This document shows, piece by piece, positions 1 to 9,028 of a stretch of DNA of 64,000 nucleotides (its first letter is position 1; each line of letters begins with the position of its first letter). Below the pieces are notes generated by a model. The model worked only from the letters and a program-made list of their open reading frames with translations. It did not search any database and had not been told where the DNA came from. Made by a program: the position numbers and the translations under genes. The stretch is from positions 1 through 64,000 of the forward strand of contig NZ_JAEDCO010000005.1 of NCBI RefSeq assembly GCF_016294135.1. Reading direction: 5' to 3'. Origin of the DNA: Methanobrevibacter ruminantium (GTDB lineage Archaea; Methanobacteriota; Methanobacteria; Methanobacteriales; Methanobacteriaceae).

Positions 1-81
1 TTTTAAATAAAGTTTTAATAGATTTTAAATAAAGTTTTAATAGATTTTAAATAAAGTTTTAATAGATTTTAAATAAAATTT
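1..81. repeat. 22-bp tandem repeat, 3 copies plus a partial fourth
   Basis: The unit TTTTAAATAAAGTTTTAATAGA lies at 1-22, 23-44 and 45-66 without mismatch. A fourth copy starts at 67 and diverges after 11 bases. The array may continue upstream of the window edge. It ends about 30 bases before the TraB-family gene, so it lies in its promoter or leader region. Confidence 0.9.
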
Positions 82-114
82 ACAATAGAAAGAACATTTT
101 AAGAAGGATATCTG

Positions 115-1281
115 ATGATAAGAGAATGTTTAAAAATTATAGGAACTGCACATGTGTCTCAAAATAGTGCTGATGAAGTAAGGGCAGCTATTTTAGAAGA
201 CCTACCTGATGTAGTGGCTATTGAATTGGATAGGGGACGATACCAAAGATTAATGAATGAGAGAAACGGTATCGTTGAAGATGACTCAATTCATATTACT
301 AAAATCATTAAGGAAAACAAGGTAGGGGTTTTCCTAGTTACAACAATTCTTTCATATATGCAAAATAAGATCGGTGAAGATGTAGATATCAAGCCCGGGT
401 CTGAAATGATTGCTGCAGTTGAAGCCTCTGAGGAAATCGGATGTAGACTTGCACTCATCGACAGAGACATTAACATCACATTGCAAAGGGTATTGAACAG
501 TATGAGCACTTGGGAAAAACTTAAATTCCTATATGGAATTGTCGCTTCAGTGTTCTCTTCAGATGAAGAGGAATTGAACATTGAAGAGCTTAAAGAACAA
601 TCCAACATCGATCAAGCTATGGAATACTTTAAGGAAATCTCACCTGGAGCATATACTGCACTTGTTAAGGAAAGGGATGCATACCTTGCAAAAGGAATAT
701 TGGGAATACCTGAAGATAAAGTGATAGCTGTTGTAGGTGCAGGCCATAGGGAAGGAATAATCAATTATCTTGACAATCCTGAAACACTTCCAAGCTACAG
801 AGAGTTAAATGATATGGATAAGAAAGGTGGAATCCCTTGGCTAAAAATCATTTTGGCTTTAATCCCTATTTCATTTGTCGTGATATTTTTTCTTGCTTGG
901 ATGAATGGAATCCATATAGAAGGAGATATTGTACAATTTGTTGTAATCAGCATGATTATGGGTTTTATAGGTTCAATTGTCTCTGGGTCTAAAATCCAAT
1001 CTGCAATCATTGGAGGATTAGTTGCTCCCCTTACCATCATTCACCCATTGCTTGCTGCAGGATGGTTCTCAGGACTTGCAGAAGCTAAATTCAGAAGAGT
1101 GAGAAAACAGGACATTAACAATTTAGGTAAAATAGAAAGCTTTAGAGACTTATGGAATAACAATATCATTAGAATCTTGCTTGTGGTAGTTGGAACAAAC
1201 CTTGGAGTGAGCATTGCCACTCTAGTAATCTTGCCTTCACAAGTGTTTATTCCACTATTCATGAAGATTTTTGGAGGTTAA
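115..1281 (+). CDS. TraB/PrgY family membrane protein
   Basis: This 388-residue protein opens with the TraB-family signature: IIGTAHVSQNSADEV near residues 8-22, followed by a VVAIELDRGRYQRL segment. The N-terminal two thirds is soluble. The C-terminal part, from about residue 245, holds several hydrophobic helices, as in archaeal TraB proteins. The family is named for an enterococcal pheromone-shutdown protein; a conserved GTAH motif and glutamates suggest a protease-like fold, but the archaeal function is unknown. The ATG is preceded by AAGGAT at 104-109. The stop lies 4 bases before the ATG of the DUF1922 gene, and that gene's Shine-Dalgarno sequence overlaps this gene's end, so the two are probably co-transcribed. 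Confidence 0.85.
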   Translation: MIRECLKIIGTAHVSQNSADEVRAAILEDLPDVVAIELDRGRYQRLMNERNGIVEDDSIHITKIIKENKVGVFLVTTILSYMQNKIGEDVDIKPGSEMIAAVEASEEIGCRLALIDRDINITLQRVLNSMSTWEKLKFLYGIVASVFSSDEEELNIEELKEQSNIDQAMEYFKEISPGAYTALVKERDAYLAKGILGIPEDKVIAVVGAGHREGIINYLDNPETLPSYRELNDMDKKGGIPWLKIILALIPISFVVIFFLAWMNGIHIEGDIVQFVVISMIMGFIGSIVSGSKIQSAIIGGLVAPLTIIHPLLAAGWFSGLAEAKFRRVRKQDINNLGKIESFRDLWNNNIIRILLVVVGTNLGVSIATLVILPSQVFIPLFMKIFGG

Positions 1282-1285
1282 AAAT

Positions 1286-1546
1286 ATGTATTTGATATTC
1301 AGATGCGACTGTGGAAGGGTTTTATATGCTAAAAAAGGTGTTGCTACAAGAAAATGCACTTGTGGAAAAACCATCAAGGTGAAAAGTCGCAGAATCCTTC
1401 AAAGGGTGGAAACTGCAGAAGATGCAACATATGCCGTTCAAAAGATGCAAGAGGAAATCTATGGAGGGTCAATGTTCAGCACTGCAGAGGAATTTAAACA
1501 GAACAAGTTTCTCAATCAAATTGATAGGAAAATGAAAGAGTTATAA
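1286..1546 (+). CDS. DUF1922 small zinc-ribbon protein
   Basis: An 86-residue protein with a rubredoxin-like zinc ribbon: CDCG near residues 6-9 and CTCG near 26-29 give two Cys pairs. This resembles the DUF1922 family, whose Methanothermobacter member has a solved structure but no known function. The start is set at ATG 1286 because GGAGGT at 1273-1278 is a strong Shine-Dalgarno sequence with correct spacing; the upstream in-frame TTG at 1271 would lie across it. The gene follows the TraB-like gene by 4 bases. The C-terminal 50 residues are helical and charged and reach beyond the ribbon. Confidence 0.8.
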   Translation: MYLIFRCDCGRVLYAKKGVATRKCTCGKTIKVKSRRILQRVETAEDATYAVQKMQEEIYGGSMFSTAEEFKQNKFLNQIDRKMKEL

Positions 1547-1804
1547 TCAAATTTCATTTACATCATAATTTTAAAACTTCTTGAATATCATCAAGATCAT
1601 GTAAAATATAACAAAAAGATTAATAAATTATAAGAAATTTGCAATTCAAATGCTTAAAAAAACATTAAATTTATAAATAGAATTAATAAATATCATATTA
1701 CTTATAAAAAAAATCTTTATATAAATATAAATAAAATACAATATATAAAGAAAAAAATTATTTTTAATAAAAAAATTTAAAATTATAAATTGTTTAAGGA
1801 CTTA
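1547..1804. other. AT-rich intergenic spacer
   Basis: A 258-base spacer that is nearly all A and T. It contains several TATA-like runs near 1715-1740 that could serve the CNNM/CBS gene. No hairpin or RNA gene stands out. Confidence 0.5.
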
Positions 1805-3163
1805 ATGGAAATGGACTCGATAATTATAGGAATTGAAATTTTAGTAATAATAATTTTAATTGTGCTTAATGGACTTTTCTCCCTTGCAGAAATTGCTGTT
1901 GTATCCACAAGAAGAATTAGGATGCAAAAAATCGCAGATGAAGGGAATAAAAGAGCATTACTTGTTTTAGACTTTATGGATAATGTCAGTGACTTCTTAT
2001 CAACTGTACAAATTGGTATAACATTTACTGCAATTATCACAGGGGCAATTGGTGGAAATACTTTTTCTGAACCTATGGGTAATTTTTTAAGCCCATACAT
2101 CCCTTACAGTTACCAATTAAGCTTCATATTTGTTATTCTTGTAACTACATACTTCACAATCCTGATTGGTGAAATTGTACCTAAAAGAATGGCATTGAAT
2201 GACCCCGAAGGATATTCATTGCAAACCGCAAAATTCATGCAAGTTAGCTCATGGATTTGCAAGCCAGTTGTCAGATTGCTTGACAGTTCAACCAACCTTG
2301 CCTTAAGAATTGTTGGTTCAAAACCAAAAGAGGATATTGTAACTGAAGAGGAAGTCAAGCTACTTATTGAAGAAGGTATTGAAGACGGAACTATCGCTGA
2401 AGAGGAAGAAGACATCATTAAAAGGGTGTTCCGTTTAGATGACCAAAAAGTAGATATGATAATGACTCCAAGAAGTGAAATCATCTGGATAGACTTGGAA
2501 GATGATTTGGAAGAAAACAAGGAAAAAATCATTAACAGTAAAAGATCCATTTTCCCTGTAGCTGAAGGAGAGCTAGATAATTTCATCGGTGTTGTTCAAG
2601 CAAAAGACCTATTAAGTGAAATCTTCTCAGGTAAAGAAGCAAATATTGAGAAAACCATTAAATCTCCATTGGTTGTTCCAGAAAATATGCTTGCAATGGA
2701 TTTGCTTCAAGAGTTTAAGGAAAACAGGGAATATGTCCATATGGTACTTGTTGTGGATGAATTCGGAAGTGTTGTAGGATTGATTACCTTAAACGACCTT
2801 CTTGAAGGAATCGTAGGAGACATTCCAGGTATTGATGAGGAAGATGATCCTAAAGCAGTTGAAAGAAAAGACAATTCATGGTTAATTGACGGCAGATTCT
2901 CTATTGAAGACTTTAAAGACTTATTTGAAATTGAAAAGGAAATGCCTAACGAAGTTGAAGATGGATATACAACCATTGCAGGATTTATCCTTTCACATGC
3001 AGGTAAAATCCCATATACCGGTGAGATATTCCATGAAGGCAAATTTACCTTTGAGATAGTGGATATGGATGCAAACCATATTGATAAGATCTTGGTAACA
3101 GTCAACGAAGAGGATGCAAATAGATTAGATTTGGAAAGTAAAGAGGACTGGGAGAATAACTGA
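1805..3163 (+). CDS. CNNM/CorC-type membrane protein with CBS pair
   Basis: About 452 residues with the standard hemolysin-C/CorC order. An N-terminal DUF21 (CNNM) membrane domain has about four helices and contains GLFSLAEIAVVSTRRIR and IGITFTAIITGAIGG. A CBS pair lies near residues 205-340 (MTPRSEIIWID, then VVDEFGSVVGLITLNDLLEGIVGD). A C-terminal CorC_HlyC domain follows (GYTTIAGFILSHAGKIP). The family is linked to Mg2+ or Co2+ efflux and salt resistance. An in-frame TTG at 1790 is less likely than ATG 1805 or 1811, which follow AAGGA at 1796-1800. The stop shares one base with the start of the antiporter gene (TGATG), implying translational coupling of two cation-related membrane proteins. 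Confidence 0.88.
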   Translation: MEMDSIIIGIEILVIIILIVLNGLFSLAEIAVVSTRRIRMQKIADEGNKRALLVLDFMDNVSDFLSTVQIGITFTAIITGAIGGNTFSEPMGNFLSPYIPYSYQLSFIFVILVTTYFTILIGEIVPKRMALNDPEGYSLQTAKFMQVSSWICKPVVRLLDSSTNLALRIVGSKPKEDIVTEEEVKLLIEEGIEDGTIAEEEEDIIKRVFRLDDQKVDMIMTPRSEIIWIDLEDDLEENKEKIINSKRSIFPVAEGELDNFIGVVQAKDLLSEIFSGKEANIEKTIKSPLVVPENMLAMDLLQEFKENREYVHMVLVVDEFGSVVGLITLNDLLEGIVGDIPGIDEEDDPKAVERKDNSWLIDGRFSIEDFKDLFEIEKEMPNEVEDGYTTIAGFILSHAGKIPYTGEIFHEGKFTFEIVDMDANHIDKILVTVNEEDANRLDLESKEDWENN

Positions 3164-4104
3164 TGGAACTAATAATTCAATTAATTTTACTCATCATAGG
3201 ATTTGTGCTTTTAATAAAAGGTGCAGATGTATTTGTAGATGGTGCAAGTAACGTTGCATATAACTTAAAGATTCCTACCATTATCGTAGGTTTGACAATC
3301 GTGGCATTTGGTACAAGTGCTCCCGAAGCTGCAGTTTCAATTACTTCAGCATTTGCTGGAACCAATGCAATATCCTTAGGTAACGTCGTAGGTAGTAACA
3401 TCTTCAATATTTTAGCAGTAGTGGGAATTTCTGCATTGCTTGGAACCTTGACTGTGGATAAAATTCTAATTAAAAGGGATTTGCCATTTTTAGTGATTTC
3501 CACAATTGGTTTACTTGTAATAGCCGTCCTATTTGGACAACTAAGCAGACTCTGTGGTATAATCCTCTTGATTATCATTGTCGCTTATGTTTACCGTCTT
3601 GTACAGGAAGCAAGAAAAGATAAGGAAGCTATGTCAGAAGAGATTGAAGTGAAACTTTCAATGCCAAAAGCATTCATTTACATCATTATAGGTATTGCAG
3701 GTATCATTATCGGTTCTGATTTGGTTGTAGATGGTGCAAGTTTCATTGCTAGTGCATTCGGATTAAGCGATGTGCTTATTGGTCTTACCATTGTTGCAAT
3801 AGGAACTTCCTTGCCTGAACTTGTTACATCTGTAACTGCACTTAAAAAAGGAGACAATGGTATTGTAATAGGTAATGTGCTTGGATCAAACATCTTTAAT
3901 ATCTTATTCATTTTAGGTATAAGCAGTGCAATCATGCCATTACCAATTGCACCTGAAATGGTAACAGATATTGCTTTAATGACAGTCATTACAATAATCG
4001 GCGCAATATTCGCTTATAGTCAAAATGAAGTGGATAAAAAAGAAGGTGCAATATTAGTTGCCTTATTCATACTCTATATGGCATTTGTCATAATAAGAAA
4101 TTAA
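3163..4104 (+). CDS. Calcium/sodium antiporter (CaCA family, YrbG type)
   Basis: A 313-residue protein of about ten hydrophobic helices with the two inverted alpha repeats of CaCA exchangers. The first is AFGTSAPEAAVSITSAFAG with GNVVGSNIFNILAV; the second is AIGTSLPELVTSVTALKKG with GNVLGSNIFNILFI. The acidic residues in GTSAPE and GTSLPE are the cation-binding glutamates, and both are present. A charged cytoplasmic loop near residues 145-165 separates the halves. The length is normal for the family. Translation is coupled to the CNNM/CBS gene through a one-base overlap. Likely role: Ca2+ export driven by Na+. Confidence 0.92.
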   Translation: MELIIQLILLIIGFVLLIKGADVFVDGASNVAYNLKIPTIIVGLTIVAFGTSAPEAAVSITSAFAGTNAISLGNVVGSNIFNILAVVGISALLGTLTVDKILIKRDLPFLVISTIGLLVIAVLFGQLSRLCGIILLIIIVAYVYRLVQEARKDKEAMSEEIEVKLSMPKAFIYIIIGIAGIIIGSDLVVDGASFIASAFGLSDVLIGLTIVAIGTSLPELVTSVTALKKGDNGIVIGNVLGSNIFNILFILGISSAIMPLPIAPEMVTDIALMTVITIIGAIFAYSQNEVDKKEGAILVALFILYMAFVIIRN

Positions 4105-4170
4105 TTTTTAATTTCTTTTTCTTTTTTTTTTTGACAAAATTTATTTTGTTCGTTTGTGATAAAATAAAAC

Positions 4171-5034
4171 TTATTTTTCATTAAGATTTTCATTAACAAT
4201 ATCCTTGATTTCACAAGCTTTACAAATCTTAGCTGATGTTGGCTCTCCACATCTTTCACATTCATTCAGTACTGTTCTGATATTCTCAACATCCAAGATT
4301 TGCTTAAATGATTCCAAAACATTCTCTTTAGTTCCAGGATGTTTTGATTCTGTATTATTTAAAAACTCCTTAATCTTAGCCCTTAATGAAAGGTTAGAAT
4401 AAGGACATTCAGCCAGATGAATTTCAATTCCATTAATGATTGCCCACATACCTACCTCTTTTTCTGGAGTGTTCCATAAAGGCTTAATTCTTGGAACTAA
4501 CTTTTCATGAATCTGATCAAGCTCTGGACCGAATTTAGAAAACTTAACTGTATCCCCTCTTGAAAAACTCATCAAAAATGATTGGATTTCATCATCAAGA
4601 TTATGTCCAGTTGCTATTTTATCTGCTCCAATTTCATAAGCTGTTTTATTTAAAATATTACGTCTAAATACACCACATGGAATGCAAGCGCTTTTAAAAT
4701 AAGAATAAATATCATCCAATGCAAATCCTTCATCATCCTTAAAGGATTTTTGAATAAGAGGAATATTCAACAGTTTTGCATTGTTTACAGCTGCATCGAT
4801 TCCATGCTGGCGATAGCCTTCTATTCCTTCATCAACAGAAATGGCTACAAGTTCAAAATCAAAGCCGCAATTATCTTGATAATTTTTAAGTGCATGAAGA
4901 GTCAAGACACTGTCTTTACCACCAGACAATGCAATAGCTATTTTTTCACCTTCTTTAATCAATTCATAATCATTGATTAAATCATTGATTCTGGTGAAGA
5001 TTTTTTCATTGAACTCCTCTTTTTTTATGCTCAT
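4171..5034 (-). CDS. tRNA 2-thiolation enzyme, NcsA/CTU1 (TIGR00269) family
   Basis: A 287-residue N-type ATP pyrophosphatase with the PP-loop SGGKDS near residues 38-43. A catalytic CIPC pair lies near residue 116, a third Cys in HLAECPYS near 208, and a C-terminal zinc site of CERCGE plus CKACE near 258-275. Relatives activate tRNA U34 (in some lineages U54) for 2-thiouridine formation. Many family members also begin with a CxxC zinc finger; here the protein starts directly with a charged helix and has no N-terminal Cys pair. AAGTGATATC before the ATG supplies a GTGAT-type ribosome site. The gene is divergent from the UPF0045 gene. Confidence 0.87.
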   Translation of the reverse strand: MSIKKEEFNEKIFTRINDLINDYELIKEGEKIAIALSGGKDSVLTLHALKNYQDNCGFDFELVAISVDEGIEGYRQHGIDAAVNNAKLLNIPLIQKSFKDDEGFALDDIYSYFKSACIPCGVFRRNILNKTAYEIGADKIATGHNLDDEIQSFLMSFSRGDTVKFSKFGPELDQIHEKLVPRIKPLWNTPEKEVGMWAIINGIEIHLAECPYSNLSLRAKIKEFLNNTESKHPGTKENVLESFKQILDVENIRTVLNECERCGEPTSAKICKACEIKDIVNENLNEK

Positions 5035-5128
5035 GATATCACTTAAAAACTTAAATAATTATTTTATTGAATCTTAATAATTGAATTTCTTAATAAATTT
5101 ATATCCTAACAAGTATAAAATAATAACT

Positions 5129-5431
5129 ATGATTACAGCAGATTTATGTATTATACCTATGGGAATTGACGAGTCAAGTGTTGGCAAATATGTTGCAGAA
5201 GCAGCTAAAATAATTGAGAAAAGTGGCTTGAAATATCAAATAACCGCTATGGGGACTCAAATTGAATCAGACAATCTTAAAGCACTATACGAAGTATGTG
5301 CAGAAGTCCAGGAATCTATTTTTGAAATGGGAGTGCCAAGGGTTTACACAGTTCTAAAAATAGATGATAGGAGAGATAAGGAAAACAGAACATTAGAAGA
5401 AAAAGTGAAATCTGTAAAAAATAGAATGTGA
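5129..5431 (+). CDS. UPF0045 / MTH1187-type thiamine-binding-like protein
   Basis: A 100-residue protein with the UPF0045 pattern: ADLCIIPMG at the N terminus, an AMGTQIES segment in the middle, and VPRVYTVLKIDDRRDK near the C terminus. The fold is a small ferredoxin-like tetramer; some relatives bind thiamine or hydroxymethylpyrimidine. The start is set at ATG 5129, 16 codons into a longer open frame. Conserved sequence begins there, and TTTATAT at about 5098-5104 is a TATA box 25 bases upstream, so the earlier start would lie inside the promoter. No Shine-Dalgarno sequence is visible, so the message may be leaderless. Confidence 0.82.
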   Translation: MITADLCIIPMGIDESSVGKYVAEAAKIIEKSGLKYQITAMGTQIESDNLKALYEVCAEVQESIFEMGVPRVYTVLKIDDRRDKENRTLEEKVKSVKNRM

Positions 5432-5509
5432 AAATAAATGTAAAAAAATTAGAAATATGAAGATAAAAAATTAATAAAAAATAAAAAAGAAAAAACTAAT
5501 CAAAGAAAA

Positions 5510-6607
5510 TTAGTTAAAAAATTCTTTAATTGTTTTAATAATATAATCTAAGTCTTCCTGAGTAAGCTTTGCATGAATAGGAAGAGATAAAACTTCTTCC
5601 ACTGTCTCATCAGTTACTGGAAGAGCTTGATCGTAACCTAATTCCTTATAAAGAACTTGATTATAAAGAGGAATTGGATAGTAAATTCCATTACCAATAC
5701 CATTTTCAATTAAGTAATCAGACAATTCATCTCTTTTTCCATCTTTAATCTTGATTGTGTATTGGTGGTATACATGCTTGCAACCATCTTTTAAAACTGG
5801 GGTTTCAATTGCTTCAATGTCATTTAAACCTTCATTAAGGCATTTGGCATTTGCAATTCTTTTTTCATTGAATGAGTCTATTTTCTTAAGTTGCTCTAAA
5901 CCAATAGCTGCAGCAATGTCAGTCATTCTGAAGTTATATCCTAAAACATCATGATGATATTTGGTAGCTGAACCATGCGCTCTGAAGACTTTTGCATTTT
6001 CTGCAAATTCCTTCCTGTTTGTGGTAATCATACCACCTTCACTTGTGGTCATGTTTTTGGTAGGATAGAAACTGAAGCAAGCCATGTCTCCAAGGTTACC
6101 TACCTTTTCACCATTGTATTCAGCACCATGAGCTTGTGCTGCATCTTCAATGACAATCAAGTCATGCTCTTTTGCGATTTTCATAATAGGTTCCATATCT
6201 GCAGCTTGTCCATATAATTGAACAGGCATGATAGCTTTAGTCTTGTCAGTGATTGCTTCTTCAATCTTTGCAGGGTCAATTGTAAAGGTTTCAGAATCTA
6301 TATCCACAAAGACAGGGCGAGCGCCAGTGTATAAAATGGAGTTTCCAGTAGCTGCAAATGTGAAAGGAGTTGTAATCACTTCATCGCCTTCACCAATTCC
6401 AGCTGCTAAAAGAGCTACATGCAAAGCGGAAGTACCGGAATTGGTTGCAATTCCATACTTTGCCCCCACATATTTTGCAAATTCTTCTTCAAACTCAATT
6501 ACTTTTGGTCCTTGTGCAATCATACCAGATTTCATTACATCAATTACTGCATTTATTTCCTCTTCTTCAATAACAGGACTAGCTATTGAAACTTTAATGT
6601 CTGCCAT
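5510..6607 (-). CDS. DegT/DnrJ/EryC1 family PLP aminotransferase
   Basis: A 365-residue sugar aminotransferase of the DegT family. Visible motifs are [17 protein letters not shown] (phosphate binding), [10 protein letters not shown] with Asp155 for the PLP ring nitrogen, and [15 protein letters not shown] with Lys184 as the Schiff-base lysine. The length is normal and all catalytic residues are present. Such enzymes transfer an amino group to UDP- or dTDP-linked keto-sugars for glycans or surface polymers. It stands alone, without a sugar dehydratase or glycosyltransferase beside it, so the substrate cannot be named. Confidence 0.9.
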   Translation of the reverse strand: MADIKVSIASPVIEEEEINAVIDVMKSGMIAQGPKVIEFEEEFAKYVGAKYGIATNSGTSALHVALLAAGIGEGDEVITTPFTFAATGNSILYTGARPVFVDIDSETFTIDPAKIEEAITDKTKAIMPVQLYGQAADMEPIMKIAKEHDLIVIEDAAQAHGAEYNGEKVGNLGDMACFSFYPTKNMTTSEGGMITTNRKEFAENAKVFRAHGSATKYHHDVLGYNFRMTDIAAAIGLEQLKKIDSFNEKRIANAKCLNEGLNDIEAIETPVLKDGCKHVYHQYTIKIKDGKRDELSDYLIENGIGNGIYYPIPLYNQVLYKELGYDQALPVTDETVEEVLSLPIHAKLTQEDLDYIIKTIKEFFN

Positions 6608-6949
6608 ATTTTCACCTAAAATGAATAAAATAAATTATTTAATAAATTTAAAAAATTAACTAATAAAAATTAACTAATTGAAATTAACTAATTGAAATTA
6701 ACTAATTGAAATTAACTAATTGAATTATATTAATTTCCAATAGTTTAGTTAAATAGTTATAATAGTCTATTTATTCTTAATCTTATATTAGTTTTACTTA
6801 AAATCCTATGTTTAATTAAATTAAATAAAAGGTTTTGCTTAAAATTCTAATTTATTTAAATAAAATGAAAAATAAATATTAATTAAAATATTAATCTAAT
6901 AATAAATTAAAAGAATTATTAAACCAATTATAATCAAAAAGGCAAAATT
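6608..6949. other. Divergent promoter region, AT-rich
   Basis: A 342-base spacer between the divergent aminotransferase and trm1 genes. Apart from the 14-bp tandem array at 6657-6725 it is simple AT-rich sequence; it presumably holds both promoters, but no single TATA box is clearly better than the others. Confidence 0.5.
6657..6725. repeat. 14-bp tandem repeat, about 5 copies
   Basis: The unit TAACTAATTGAAAT occurs exactly at 6671-6684, 6685-6698 and 6699-6712. A near-complete fourth copy lies at 6713-6725 and a diverged first copy at 6657-6670. It lies 50 bases upstream of the aminotransferase start, in its leader or promoter. Confidence 0.9.
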
Positions 6950-8164
6950 ATGGAAAATAATCAAAATAATAATTTTCAAAATAATTATGATACAGAAATA
7001 AAAGAGTATAGTGAAGATGAATTGAAAATCATCGAAGAGGGTAAAGTTCAAATCAAATTCCCTGATTTTGATAAGGTTTCCTCTGATGCTCCTGTTTTTT
7101 ATAATCCTCGAATGGAATTCAATAGGGACAATTCCATCCTTGCACTTCAAGCCTACCAAAGGGAAGTGAATAGGGAAATAAACATCTGCGACTTATTTGG
7201 TGGTAGTGGAATAAGGGGAATACGCTATAAAAAGGAAATTGATGGAGTTGGAGATGTTGCAGTAAATGACATCAGCCCACTTGCCAATGAATTTACCAGA
7301 ATCAATGCAGAACTAAATGATGTTGAAGTTGAAATAGACCAAAAGGAAGCAAACAATGAACTTAGAAGCAATATGGGAAGATTTGATGTCATTGATATTG
7401 ATCCATTCGGAACCCCTTCACCATTTGTAGACTCTGCAGGTTATAATCTAAAAAGGGACTCACTCCTATGCTTAACCGCAACAGACACTTCCTGCCTTTG
7501 CGGAACATATGAAGAGCCTTGCATTAGAAAATACAATGCACGGCCATACAAAAGCGAATATTGCCATGAAAACGGAATAAGGATTCTCATTGGATTTGCT
7601 GCACTCACCCTTGCAAAGTATCAGAAATACATTGAAGTGAAAATGTCACATAGCAGTGAGCATTACATGAGAACCTATCTTAAGGTAAGGAAAGGTTCTA
7701 AAGCTACTGATGAATCACTGAAAAACATTGGATATATTGCACATTGCAAACATTGCCTTCATAGAAGCGAGTACAAAGGCATTGCATCCAGTATTCCAGA
7801 ATTCTGTCCAGAATGTGGTGGAAAATTGATAGTGGCTGGCCCAATGTGGCTTGGACCTGTGCAAAATGAGGAGTTCATTGATTCAATGATTGAAATAGCT
7901 GAGGAAAAGAATCTTAACCAAAAGGATAATGTCTTAAAGCTATTGAATTCCTGTAAGGTAGAGGCAAATGCACCAAGCACATTCTACGATATCCACAAAG
8001 TATGCAGAGCCTTAAAGATCAGCGCCCCTAAGTTTGACAAGGTATTCGACAAGCTTGAGGAAGAAGGGTTCATTGCAGTGAAAACCCATTACAGTCCTCT
8101 CGGTATAAAGACCAATGCAAGCAATAAGGAATTGATGGACATAATCACGGAATTGGCAAAATAG
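6950..8164 (+). CDS. trm1: tRNA (guanine26-N2)-dimethyltransferase Trm1
   Basis: A 404-residue class I methyltransferase that makes m2,2G26 in tRNA with S-adenosylmethionine. The N-terminal part carries VFYNPRMEFNRD, the SAM-binding DLFGGSGIRGIRY near residue 83, and the catalytic DIDPFGTPSPF near 145. The C-terminal part has the family's zinc site, CKHC and CPECGG near 268-293. The first 25 residues are an Asn/Gln-rich tail not typical of the family. The next genes on the same strand (lrp, mptA) lie far downstream with their own promoters, so this looks monocistronic. Confidence 0.93.
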   Translation: MENNQNNNFQNNYDTEIKEYSEDELKIIEEGKVQIKFPDFDKVSSDAPVFYNPRMEFNRDNSILALQAYQREVNREINICDLFGGSGIRGIRYKKEIDGVGDVAVNDISPLANEFTRINAELNDVEVEIDQKEANNELRSNMGRFDVIDIDPFGTPSPFVDSAGYNLKRDSLLCLTATDTSCLCGTYEEPCIRKYNARPYKSEYCHENGIRILIGFAALTLAKYQKYIEVKMSHSSEHYMRTYLKVRKGSKATDESLKNIGYIAHCKHCLHRSEYKGIASSIPEFCPECGGKLIVAGPMWLGPVQNEEFIDSMIEIAEEKNLNQKDNVLKLLNSCKVEANAPSTFYDIHKVCRALKISAPKFDKVFDKLEEEGFIAVKTHYSPLGIKTNASNKELMDIITELAK

Positions 8165-8548
8165 AAAAATGCAAACTATACTTAATTAAGTATTTTAGAT
8201 AAGGATAGTGGCTTAAAATTGATTTAATTAAAGATTAGGCGATTATATTAAAATAAACATTCTAAAATTAAAAATTAAGAACAAAGAATTAGTAAAATAT
8301 ACTTTAAATATTTTAAATAAAATCTAATTTAAAAATATTCCATATCAAATAAAATAATCAAATAATAATTAAATTTATCAAAAATGAGAAAAAAATAAGA
8401 AAAATAAGAAAAGTTTTATATATAAATTATAACAAACTTAATATTGTTATACTTAATATAAACTATTTAACACGAAACTTGAATTGCAATTGATTTAAAA
8501 CCCCCTTTAAAAATTGCAATGCAAGAAAAAATAAAAAAAGTGAAAATC
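8165..8548 (+). promoter_or_regulatory. lrp upstream region with TATA box and inverted repeat
   Basis: A TATA box TTTATATATAAA lies at 8415-8426. About 50 bases downstream is an imperfect inverted repeat: CTTGAATTGCAAT (8478-8490) against ATTGCAATGCAAG (8513-8525), 12 of 13 pairing. The arms continue inward through ATTTAAA and TTTAAA around an apical CCCCC. It sits between the expected transcript start and ATG 8549, as expected for an autoregulatory site or a leader hairpin. The rest of the spacer (8165-8400) is featureless AT-rich DNA. Confidence 0.55.
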
Positions 8549-9028
8549 ATGTGTGCAAAAAAGAACGATGAAATAATCAAATTGGACGAAACTGATATTA
8601 AAATTCTAAAAATCATCAATGATGATGTTAGAATTTCATACAGACAAATATCACGTGATTTAGGAATTTCTGTAGGAACTGTACACAATCGTATCGATAA
8701 AATGCTTAAATCGGGTGTAATTGAAAAATTCGCACCTGTATTAAACCATAAAAAATTAGGTTATGCGCTTACAAGCATTATTGGCGTTAATGTTAAAGGT
8801 CAAGAATTGGAAACTTGGGAAGCTGAAATCTCAAACAACAAAAATGTTGTTGGACTTTATGACGTTACCGGTCAATATGACGCTATTGTAATTGCTAAAT
8901 TTAAAGATACCGATGAATTAGACAAATTCCTTAAAGAATTGCTTAAATCAGGCTGTATTGAAAAAACAATTACACAGACTGTGCTTAACATAGTAAAAGA
9001 AGATATTGGATCTGCTAATATCCTCTAG
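8549..9028 (+). CDS. Lrp/AsnC family transcriptional regulator
   Basis: About 159 residues. An N-terminal AsnC-type winged helix-turn-helix (LDETDIKILKIINDDVRISYRQISRDLGI and the recognition helix VGTVHNRIDKML) is followed by an RAM/ligand-binding domain (VVGLYDVTGQYDAIVIAKF). Such proteins form octamers and respond to amino acids or nucleotides. ATG 8549 is preferred because AGTGA lies 6-7 bases before it; an in-frame ATG at 8519 has no ribosome site and falls inside the upstream inverted repeat. The family usually autoregulates. Confidence 0.88.
   Translation: MCAKKNDEIIKLDETDIKILKIINDDVRISYRQISRDLGISVGTVHNRIDKMLKSGVIEKFAPVLNHKKLGYALTSIIGVNVKGQELETWEAEISNNKNVVGLYDVTGQYDAIVIAKFKDTDELDKFLKELLKSGCIEKTITQTVLNIVKEDIGSANIL

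Noticed and set aside
6896..7159. Open frame antisense to the trm1 start
   Set aside because: It overlaps a well-supported gene and has only low-complexity hydrophobic codons.
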